Assembly (NCBI RefSeq): GCF_027257845.1
Contig: NZ_JAPVOT010000027.1
Coordinates: 1 to 38,847 of the forward strand
Reading direction: 5' to 3'
Length of the DNA: 38,847 bases
Origin: Alteromonas sp. BMJM2
Lineage (GTDB): Bacteria; Pseudomonadota; Gammaproteobacteria; Enterobacterales; Alteromonadaceae
Below the pieces are notes generated by a model that was given only the letters and a program-made list of their open reading frames with translations, did no database searches and was not told the DNA's origin. This document shows positions 33,086 through 38,847 of the stretch, in pieces. The translations under genes and the position numbers were made by a program. Within the stretch, counting starts at the first letter, position 1, and every line of letters starts with the position of its first letter.

Positions 33086-34213
33086 TTAAGCCATTTGCAA
33101 AGAGAGCGTTTGAAGCTGCAGCCACTTCTCTTTTTGAACTGCAAACGAATGCTTCAATTCTTTGTACTTATACGTAAGCTCTAAACCTTCGAGTGTGCGT
33201 TGAAAAGATTTCTGCTTCACTCGCATGATGCGCTTTTTCGTAGAGTAATAATCGCTCATGCGTTGCATAAGTAGATCGTACTCCTGCTGAATGGTATTCA
33301 TCATTTCATCGGCATTTGGAAGCATCGACACTTTTTCGCTTGCTCGTTGAAGCTGCATTGCCGCCAGCGCCTTTTCTATGCGCTCTTCAGGAACCTTTCG
33401 TAGGTTCGTGGTTAAACCAACAAACGACAGCCCGCGAATCAGCCATTTTGTCGGATCGAATTGATACCAACGAATGCCGTTGCGATAGTCATATTCGAAG
33501 ATATGGTGATAATTGTGATACCCCTCACCAAAAGTGAAAAATGCTAGCAAACCATTATCTCTTGCTGTGTTCTTATCGGTATACGGCTGGTCGCCCCAGA
33601 AATGAGCAAGTGAATTGATGAAGAACGTAACGTGGTGAACGAGCACAAGTCGAAGCACGCCAGCGATCAGGATCATGCCCATTATATCGCCGTTCAACCA
33701 TCCCAGAAGGCCAGTTATACCGAAATTAGCTACCAGTACTATGGGCAAATAGTAATTATGTTGCCACATTACTACCTTGTCTTTTTGCAGATCTTTGCAA
33801 TTGCTGTAATCATCATATCGATTAGATTGGTACTCGCGAAGCATCCAGCCAATATGAGCGAACCACAATCCCTTCTTTGCTGAATACGGATCGTTGTCGT
33901 TGTCATCAACGTGGCGATGATGAACTCGGTGATCTGAAGACCAATGTAATATGCTGTTTTGCAGCGCCATTGCGCCGCCAATTGCTAAAATTACGCGTAC
34001 TACAATGTTCGCATCGTATGTTTTATGCGACCACAGGCGATGATAACCGGCAGTAATCGACATACCGGTAAAGTAAAATAAGAAGATAGCTGCGCTTATT
34101 TCGACCCAGTCTATTCCGCGATGCGCCACCCATAAAGGGGCACCAATGAATGCAATCGCACCGGATATAATAAATACCAGTACGTTCGTTAATATAAGAG
34201 GAGGTTTTTTCAT
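33086..34213 (-). CDS. Delta-9 acyl desaturase (acyl-CoA/phospholipid desaturase family)
   Basis: A 375-residue membrane desaturase. All three histidine boxes for the di-iron centre are present: HRLWSH (~58), HRVHHRH (~95) and HNYHH (~233), with further conserved NSLAHFWG and GEGYHN. Four hydrophobic helices surround them. The C-terminal ~100 residues (from EERIEKAL) form a charged coiled-coil-like extension. The enzyme inserts a cis double bond at carbon 9 of saturated acyl chains using oxygen, adjusting membrane fluidity. It is divergent from the FabR-type repressor gene, and a FabR-like operator lies 13 bases upstream of its ATG, so expression should respond to the unsaturated-to-saturated acyl ratio. 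Confidence 0.94.
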   Translation of the reverse strand: MKKPPLILTNVLVFIISGAIAFIGAPLWVAHRGIDWVEISAAIFLFYFTGMSITAGYHRLWSHKTYDANIVVRVILAIGGAMALQNSILHWSSDHRVHHRHVDDNDNDPYSAKKGLWFAHIGWMLREYQSNRYDDYSNCKDLQKDKVVMWQHNYYLPIVLVANFGITGLLGWLNGDIMGMILIAGVLRLVLVHHVTFFINSLAHFWGDQPYTDKNTARDNGLLAFFTFGEGYHNYHHIFEYDYRNGIRWYQFDPTKWLIRGLSFVGLTTNLRKVPEERIEKALAAMQLQRASEKVSMLPNADEMMNTIQQEYDLLMQRMSDYYSTKKRIMRVKQKSFQRTLEGLELTYKYKELKHSFAVQKEKWLQLQTLSLQMA

Positions 34214-34225
34214 TTTTGACTACTT

Positions 34226-34243
34226 GGCTTACAACTGTTCGCT
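34226..34243 (-). promoter_or_regulatory. FabR/DesT-type operator
   Basis: GGCTTACAACTGTTCGCT, read on the minus strand as AGCGAACAGTTGTAAGCC, fits the FabR pattern GC-nn-ACA-nn-TGT-nn-GC. It stands 13 bases before the desaturase start codon, where a bound repressor would block transcription, and the FabR-type gene lies next door. Confidence 0.62.
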
Positions 34244-34278
34244 AATTTATCGTTTTATGCATTCTCAGGCAAGTAAAA

Positions 34279-34302
34279 CTAGGTTAAGTTCTGCTAACCT
34301 AG
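34279..34302. repeat. Inverted repeat in the desaturase-fabR gap
   Basis: CTAGGTTA (34279-34286) and TAACCTAG (34295-34302) are perfect mirror arms with eight bases between them. It could be a second operator or a leader hairpin. It does not match the FabR pattern. Confidence 0.6.
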
Positions 34303-34494
34303 CTAAACTTTAATTATTATAGACCAGTTCAATTATTCTTAAACTTGATGATAATGTTAGGACACTATTATTAGGTTGGCGTTCTGTATTTATGCTAAAA
34401 CACTGACGTTAATGTAAAATGCAGTGCAAAGTTATGTTTCGTCTTAAAGCAGTCAATGGGATAATCTGACAAGGAATGAAGAAGTGGTATTAAC

Positions 34495-35088
34495 GTGAGC
34501 CGACAAGAGCAAAAATTAAAGACCCGTCAAAATATTATTCATGCAGCATTTTCTTTGCTTGATGAAAACAGAAGCTTATCAGCGATTAGTCTTCGAGAAG
34601 TAGCGCGAGAAGCGGGTATTGCACCTACTTCCTTTTATCGACACTTCAAAGATATGGACGAACTTGGTTTAACGTTGGTCGACGAGGCGGGTTTAGCACT
34701 AAGGCAATTAATGCGACAGGCCAGGCGACGAATTGCCTCTGGCGGTGGTGTTATTCACACATCCGTTGAAACCTTTATGGAGTTTATTGCGGCAAACACC
34801 AACGTGTTTCGATTGTTGTTGCGCGAACACACAGGTACATCGTCTGCATATCGACTCGCGGTATTCAGAGAAATTCAGCATTTTATAGACGAATTAACCG
34901 ATTACATTGTCGAGAAGCAAGGCGTAGAGTATGCGTTAGCACATATACAAGCAGATGCAATGGTAAGACTTGTTTTCAGTGCGGGTGCAGAAGCCCTTGA
35001 AGCGGACGATAAACTGCGAGGTGAAATTGGAGAGAAAGTGAAAACTCAATTGCGATTTGTTCAACTCGGAGCAACGATAAAACGATAG
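34495..35088 (+). CDS. fabR: TetR-family repressor FabR
   Basis: A 197-residue TetR regulator. The HTH is at ~10-55: [35 protein letters not shown], the recognition helix sequence typical of FabR. The C-terminal ligand domain includes [28 protein letters not shown], a FabR/DesT hallmark. FabR senses the unsaturated/saturated acyl-CoA or acyl-ACP balance and represses unsaturated fatty acid genes. It is divergent from a delta-9 desaturase, as desT is from desCB in Pseudomonas. The start is a GTG at 34495 with a weak, distant AAGGAA ribosome binding site. Confidence 0.9.
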   Translation: MSRQEQKLKTRQNIIHAAFSLLDENRSLSAISLREVAREAGIAPTSFYRHFKDMDELGLTLVDEAGLALRQLMRQARRRIASGGGVIHTSVETFMEFIAANTNVFRLLLREHTGTSSAYRLAVFREIQHFIDELTDYIVEKQGVEYALAHIQADAMVRLVFSAGAEALEADDKLRGEIGEKVKTQLRFVQLGATIKR

Positions 35089-35178
35089 TTTGCGGTGTCT
35101 ACTGGAGTACGCCGTACCGGTAGGGTAAAGCGTAACGAACAGCAGTCACAATACAAATCTGCAAAAGGTACAGAAAGA

Positions 35179-35204
35179 CATTAACAGCGCGCTGAGTGTT
35201 AATG
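35179..35204. terminator. Convergent hairpin between fabR and trmA
   Basis: CATTAACA (35179-35186) pairs with TGTTAATG (35197-35204). On the minus strand TCTTTCTG follows, a weak U-tract, so it may end trmA. fabR comes to it from the other side. Confidence 0.5.
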
Positions 35205-35222
35205 CCTGACTTTTAAAAAACC

Positions 35223-36329
35223 TTACTTTCTCGTTAGTAGCACGCCAGCTTCTATATGGTGGGTAAATGGAAATTGGTCGAACAAGGCCGTTTTAGCCAC
35301 AGTATGTGTGGAACTCAAGATCTGTAGGTTTTCGGCTAACGTCTCAGGATTACACGATATGTAGATAATATTGTCGTAATCTTGAATCATTTCTAATGAA
35401 TCTTTGTCTAGTCCAGCGCGGGGCGGATCCACTAACACGGTCGTGAAGTTGTAGTCGCTAAGTTCAATACCTTCCAAACGACTAAAAGTACGCTCGCCTC
35501 GCATGGCTTGAGTAAACTCTTCTGCCGCTAATCGTACTATTTTTACATTGTCTAAACGGTTCTGCTCAATATTGTATTGGGCTGCGTTTACCGAAGGTTT
35601 CGCTATCTCTGTGCCAATCACATTATCGAAGTGGATGGCTAGTGGAATTGAAAAGTTACCTGCGCCACAGTACATTTCCAGCAGATCGCCTTTAAGCGGC
35701 TCAACACAATCCAGTGCCCACTCGATCATATCGCAATTCACTTTCGCATTAGGTTGAGTAAAACTATTCTCAATATGCTTAAATATGAATTCGCGGTTAT
35801 TAATGGGCAGCTTTTCGATTACAAAGTCATTCCCAACAATAATCTTTTGTTTGCGGGCTCTACCAATAATACTGACTGCAGGAAATAGTGTAGATAAGGT
35901 ATTTTTGAGTTCGTTGGCTTCACGCTCCCACTCGCTATCTAGCTGTCTGTGATACAACAAACTTATGACTAATTCTCCTGACAGTGCAGACAGGTAATCG
36001 ATTTGAAACAGCTTTCTGCGCAGTGATTCACTTGGGCGCACTATGTCTAAAAGTGCCCTCATGGCTTTATTGATAGTCTCACAGGCAGGTTCAAACGTAT
36101 CTACGCGATATTTTTCTTTTGTTTGCTGATCAAACATAATATGGAAAAGATCGTCACCTTCGTGCCAAACCCTAAATTCCGCTCGCATTCTGTAATGCGT
36201 AGGTGATGAGGGAAATACTGACAATGATGGCGCATCAAATGCAGAAAGCAGCGACTCAAGACGCTCTACTTTTTCGTCGAGTTGTTTTCGATACTGTATT
36301 AACTTGGTATCTGACGTCTTATTTTCCAT
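35223..36329 (-). CDS. trmA: tRNA (uracil-5-)-methyltransferase TrmA
   Basis: A 368-residue enzyme making ribothymidine at U54 of the tRNA T-loop, near the E. coli length (366). [16 protein letters not shown] is the N-terminal RNA-binding motif. [26 protein letters not shown] leads into the SAM site [27 protein letters not shown] carries the conserved Asp-Pro-Pro-Arg, and [14 protein letters not shown] holds the catalytic Cys. I start at the ATG at 36329 with GGAG eight bases upstream; a TTG one codon earlier is also in frame. The gene is convergent with fabR and divergent from the DUF5610 gene. Confidence 0.96.
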   Translation of the reverse strand: MENKTSDTKLIQYRKQLDEKVERLESLLSAFDAPSLSVFPSSPTHYRMRAEFRVWHEGDDLFHIMFDQQTKEKYRVDTFEPACETINKAMRALLDIVRPSESLRRKLFQIDYLSALSGELVISLLYHRQLDSEWEREANELKNTLSTLFPAVSIIGRARKQKIIVGNDFVIEKLPINNREFIFKHIENSFTQPNAKVNCDMIEWALDCVEPLKGDLLEMYCGAGNFSIPLAIHFDNVIGTEIAKPSVNAAQYNIEQNRLDNVKIVRLAAEEFTQAMRGERTFSRLEGIELSDYNFTTVLVDPPRAGLDKDSLEMIQDYDNIIYISCNPETLAENLQILSSTHTVAKTALFDQFPFTHHIEAGVLLTRK

Positions 36330-36476
36330 CAATGTTTCTCCATCAAAAGCTATGGTCTAACGTTTACAAAAGAAGTTATTTCAAATGTCACTTCTCACAA
36401 GGACGCGAATTGTAGTGGCTTCTATAATATGTGCAAACCAAATTCTTAAGCGTAGTAAAATTTTCTGTATTAAAAT

Positions 36477-36504
36477 TAAACAATATTGAGTTAGTGCCGA
36501 TACA
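36477..36504 (+). promoter_or_regulatory. FliA (sigma-28)-like promoter
   Basis: A -10 element GCCGATAC (consensus GCCGATAA) at 36497-36504 is preceded, with a 12-base gap, by TAAACAAT (consensus TAAAGTTT) at 36477-36484. Transcription would start near 36511, and a GAGGAT ribosome binding site and the ATG at 36532 follow at normal distances. Confidence 0.5.
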
Positions 36505-36531
36505 CTATATGAGGATAGTGAGGATCAAATT

Positions 36532-37851
36532 ATGAACGTGGGTCAAATTAAGGCTTTTATGGGCGATCAAAAAGCCGATCAAAAGACAGCAGTTCATCCT
36601 AATGAGGCACTGAAAAAGCAGCTTCAGCAAGATGGATTGAAGCAGGCTGCTGAGCTAGCTAAACAGCAGGCATCGACAGTTTCTGTAAACAGCACGCAAA
36701 CGAGTATTGGGTTGCGGGTAGTTAGTAGTAGTCTTAGTCAAACTCTCGAGATTGATGGACAGAAGCCAAAAGAGTTGGCTGACAAAAAAGTAGAAGAGAA
36801 GAACAAGAACTTATTCGATTTCGAAAAAGTCGCTAAGAATGTCATGCGCTTTGTGGGCGGTGTGATTCGCGGTGCTGCTGACGGTGGTGCAAGCGATGAA
36901 AAGCTTAACGGTCTGTTTAGCCAAGCAAGAGAAGGCGTAAGCAGAGGCTTTGCAATGGCAGAGAAAGACTTAGCAGGCTTCATGAACGAAGAGCTTGAAA
37001 ACGGGATCAGTAAAAGCCGCGAACTTATCGACACGGGTATAGACGATTTAGAAACCGATATATTCAATCGACAAGGTGTGGAGAACGGCAACCTAGCGCG
37101 TGTATCAACTCTTACTGCTGCTTCGGTAGCTAACGAACAGTCCGGCCAGCTGTCTATTCGCACTAGAGACGGGGACGAGGTTACTTTCAGTTTTGAAAAT
37201 CTACAGTCATTTCAAGCTAGCCAACAAACTTCATTTCAAGCGCAAACAACGAATGGAGAAGGTGATAACGGCACAACAACAAGTAGTGTGTCGGTAAAGC
37301 AAACCACAGCGTTTGAATATTATGAACGAAGTGGAATTAGTTTTTCCCTGAAGGGAGAATTAGATGAAGCTGAGATGAAGTCTATTGCCGATTTAGTGGG
37401 CCAAGTTCAAGACCTTGCTGATACCTTTTATAAAGGCGACGTTGATAAGGCGTTTGAAGAGGCGTTGAGTCTAGGCTTCGACGACAAAGAGTTAGTTGGT
37501 TACGCACTTCAGTTAAATAGATCTACTCAAACGGATGTGCTGAAGGCTTACGAAAATATTCAGCATTATAACGAAGATAATGATGAGCGTAGTCAGTATG
37601 GTAATGTAGTAAGCCCAGTATCTCAGTATTTAGAAAAAATGATGAATACGTTTGAGAATGCTGAGGATAAGTTAGCGTCTAATGAAGATTATAATACGTT
37701 AATAGCAGGTCTTATTAGTAAAATGGAAGACGTACAGGTACCTGATCTGATTAGTGCGATAAATAGATTCCACACATTCAACCAGACGTTATTAGATGGA
37801 TTGCCACAAGCAGATATCAATACTAACAATAATGAATCTCCTTCTGCGTAA
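36532..37851 (+). CDS. DUF5610 domain protein
   Basis: A 439-residue soluble protein without a signal peptide. The N-terminal ~80 residues are Gln/Lys-rich and disordered. The domain block FDFEKVAKNVMRFVGGVIRGAA to EKLNGLFSQAREGVSRGFAMAEKDL (~95-150) matches DUF5610. It is followed by helical segments, a polar Gln/Thr-rich linker (~225-260, many QTTSFQAQTT-like words), and an acidic helical C-terminal part (~270-420). The function is unknown. Its FliA-like promoter would place it in the late flagellar regulon, which fits an abundant, coiled, unstructured-ended protein, but this is inference. A bidirectional terminator follows. Confidence 0.82.
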   Translation: MNVGQIKAFMGDQKADQKTAVHPNEALKKQLQQDGLKQAAELAKQQASTVSVNSTQTSIGLRVVSSSLSQTLEIDGQKPKELADKKVEEKNKNLFDFEKVAKNVMRFVGGVIRGAADGGASDEKLNGLFSQAREGVSRGFAMAEKDLAGFMNEELENGISKSRELIDTGIDDLETDIFNRQGVENGNLARVSTLTAASVANEQSGQLSIRTRDGDEVTFSFENLQSFQASQQTSFQAQTTNGEGDNGTTTSSVSVKQTTAFEYYERSGISFSLKGELDEAEMKSIADLVGQVQDLADTFYKGDVDKAFEEALSLGFDDKELVGYALQLNRSTQTDVLKAYENIQHYNEDNDERSQYGNVVSPVSQYLEKMMNTFENAEDKLASNEDYNTLIAGLISKMEDVQVPDLISAINRFHTFNQTLLDGLPQADINTNNNESPSA

Positions 37852-37880
37852 ACATGTTTCAGGGCGGGACAAATAGATAA

Positions 37881-37913
37881 AAAAAAGCCTGGCTTACATC
37901 GCCAGGCTTTTTT
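37881..37913. terminator. Bidirectional intrinsic terminator
   Basis: AAAAAAGCCTGGC pairs with GCCAGGCTTTTTT around TTACATC. It separates the convergent DUF5610 and RRM genes and has A/T runs on both sides. Confidence 0.93.
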
Positions 37914-37915
37914 AT

Positions 37916-38377
37916 TTAAGCGTGTTCAACTTTCTCTTTCGCGGGCCGCACTTTTAAGGTGCGCTCTTGGAAAGTAGAATCGTTAGTCTGTTCAATAACA
38001 GAATCTACATCATTCGCTACTACTTCTATAAAGCCATAACCTTTCCGTTTACCTGTTTTTCGATCTTTCATAAGACGAACCGACTGAACATCTGCATAGC
38101 TACTAAAATATTCTTTTACTGCACTTTCGTTAGCACGATACGGCAAGTTACCGACGTAAAGTGTTTCAACAGCATCAGAACTGATAGCATCGTCATCAGA
38201 AGACGGTGAGCTTTGGATAAGTGAAGCTAGCCAAGGCGTAACGATACCACTGATCAAAAGTGCAGCGGAAACAGTCAATGGAACGTGAACGTCCAAACTC
38301 GCTGAAGAAAATAATAAATAACCTGCGATTGCAAAAATGGCGCTAATTATAGTGCACTGAATAAAGCCTACTTTCAT
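37916..38377 (-). CDS. Membrane-anchored RRM RNA-binding protein
   Basis: A 153-residue protein with two hydrophobic helices (~4-24 and ~33-55), an acidic Ser/Asp linker (~56-70), and a complete RNA recognition motif (~71-146). RNP2 is LYVGNL (73-78) and RNP1 is KGYGFIEV (112-119), with the aromatic residues that stack on RNA bases in place. The C-terminus is short and basic. Such RRM proteins with two N-terminal helices occur in marine gammaproteobacteria, and their targets are unknown. The topology would put the RRM in the cytoplasm, tethering RNA to the inner membrane. AAAGG lies before the ATG. The gene is divergent from the rRNA operon promoter at 38676. Confidence 0.88.
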   Translation of the reverse strand: MKVGFIQCTIISAIFAIAGYLLFSSASLDVHVPLTVSAALLISGIVTPWLASLIQSSPSSDDDAISSDAVETLYVGNLPYRANESAVKEYFSSYADVQSVRLMKDRKTGKRKGYGFIEVVANDVDSVIEQTNDSTFQERTLKVRPAKEKVEHA

Positions 38378-38675
38378 ATAACTACCTTTCTATTGTTTTT
38401 TTGGGTTGAAGGCTGCTGCTAGTTTACTCATTTGTAACAAATTGAACAATAAAATGTGAAAAAACTAGCCTAAAGATGAATAAAACTATCAGAAATGATG
38501 GAGAAATGACCGCTTAAGCTAAAAAACTAATCAAACAGCAAAAAAGAAGCATTTAAGTGTTGATCTTTTAGTTCAGCTATTTATAATGCGCTCCACGTTT
38601 TGAAGGGGCTTCAAGCAACTCAAAACTGAAACGCATAACCAAGTTAAAAAACAATTAAAAAGTTTAAAAACACGG
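38378..38675. other. Intergenic region upstream of the rRNA promoter
   Basis: AT-rich, no gene supported. It holds the promoter of the RRM gene on the left. On the right, just before the rRNA -35, A/T tracts (about 38645-38672) look like an UP element and Fis-type region. Confidence 0.5.
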
Positions 38676-38703
38676 TTGACATCCAAAATAAACGATGTAA
38701 AAT
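38676..38703 (+). promoter_or_regulatory. rRNA operon promoter
   Basis: TTGACA (38676-38681), a 16-base spacer and TAAAAT (38698-38703) form a near-consensus sigma-70 promoter. A GC-rich GCGC discriminator follows, typical of stringently controlled rRNA promoters, with A/T tracts upstream. Confidence 0.85.
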
Positions 38704-38755
38704 GCGCTTCCACTTCGAGAGGAGTGAATCACCAAGAAGCAACGGCTTACGGTGA

Positions 38756-38847
38756 GGTTGCACTAGCAACCACGTTCTTTAACAATTTAGACAAGACAAT
38801 CTGTGTGGGTACTCGTTAAGAGTGTCTATACGACGATTCATAATTCG
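38756..38847 (+). promoter_or_regulatory. rRNA leader with hairpin and boxA antitermination site
   Basis: A hairpin GGTTGC-ACTA-GCAACC (38756-38771) is followed at once by GTTCTTTAACAATTTA (38774-38789), which matches the rrn boxA sequence bound by NusB/NusE. The window ends about 60 bases later, before the 16S gene. The downstream rRNA operon is inferred. Confidence 0.82.

Noticed and set aside
36442..36460. Fourth PmrA-type box before the DUF5610 gene
   Set aside because: Only one half-site (CTTAAG) is present; the position of the second reads TAAAAT.
36738..37163. Minus-strand open frame of 141 codons over the DUF5610 gene
   Set aside because: Ser/Phe-rich shadow without a ribosome binding site; the plus-strand protein matches a known domain and has promoter, ribosome binding site and terminator.

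Overview
The window looks like chromosomal DNA of a marine gammaproteobacterium of the Alteromonas/Alteromonadaceae type. The assignment rests on gene content and protein character (PspA/PspC without PspB, DUF2333, a TIGR04219 barrel, DUF5610, YbdG, SthA, a FabR-controlled desaturase), moderate GC, and an rRNA operon promoter and leader at the right edge. No homology search was run, so the genus is an inference.

Layout. 1-2.3 kb: a 5'-truncated short-chain dehydrogenase remnant and a sodium-coupled NSS transporter. 2.3-4.9 kb: an NAD(P)-binding epimerase-like protein, a YggN-like periplasmic protein and a tiny two-helix membrane protein behind an unusually palindromic promoter region. 4.9-8.0 kb: a minus-strand operon of two tandem YihG-type acyltransferases and a YbdG-type mechanosensitive channel. 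8.1-9.0 kb: S-formylglutathione hydrolase. 9.1-17 kb: an accessory-looking block. It starts with a decayed AbiE-type toxin-antitoxin pair and ends with a decayed tyrosine integrase abutting dusA, a known integration target. Between them lie two transcription units for envelope modification, each preceded by a PmrA-type direct repeat (CTTAAG-N5-YTTAAG). Unit 1 is a polyprenyl-phosphate GT2, a VTT/DedA-like membrane protein and an ArnT-like GT39. Unit 2 is an EptA phosphoethanolamine transferase overlapping DgkA diacylglycerol kinase.

17-22.7 kb: dusA, a small exported protein with a third PmrA-like repeat, then pspA behind a sigma-54 promoter, pspC, a membrane protein, DUF2333 and an outer-membrane barrel. 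22.8-27.1 kb: the overlapping cysJ-cysI-cysH operon for assimilatory sulfate reduction. 27.1-31.5 kb: a TIGR03899-type protein, a REC-DUF3369-GGDEF-EAL regulator with a degenerate GGDEF site, a UDG-like protein and a small exported protein. 31.5-35.1 kb: sthA, and a delta-9 desaturase divergent from fabR with a FabR-type operator next to the desaturase start. 35.2-38.4 kb: trmA, a DUF5610 protein with a FliA-like promoter, and a membrane-anchored RRM protein. 38.4 kb to the end: promoter, leader hairpin and boxA of an rRNA operon whose 16S gene starts beyond the window.

The most interesting proposal is the PmrA-type envelope-modification island at 10.5-15.9 kb. One unit would make, move and transfer a lipid-linked sugar. 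The other would add phosphoethanolamine and recycle the diacylglycerol by-product. The block is bracketed by toxin-antitoxin and integrase remains, which suggests an old acquisition that was kept after the mobile parts decayed.
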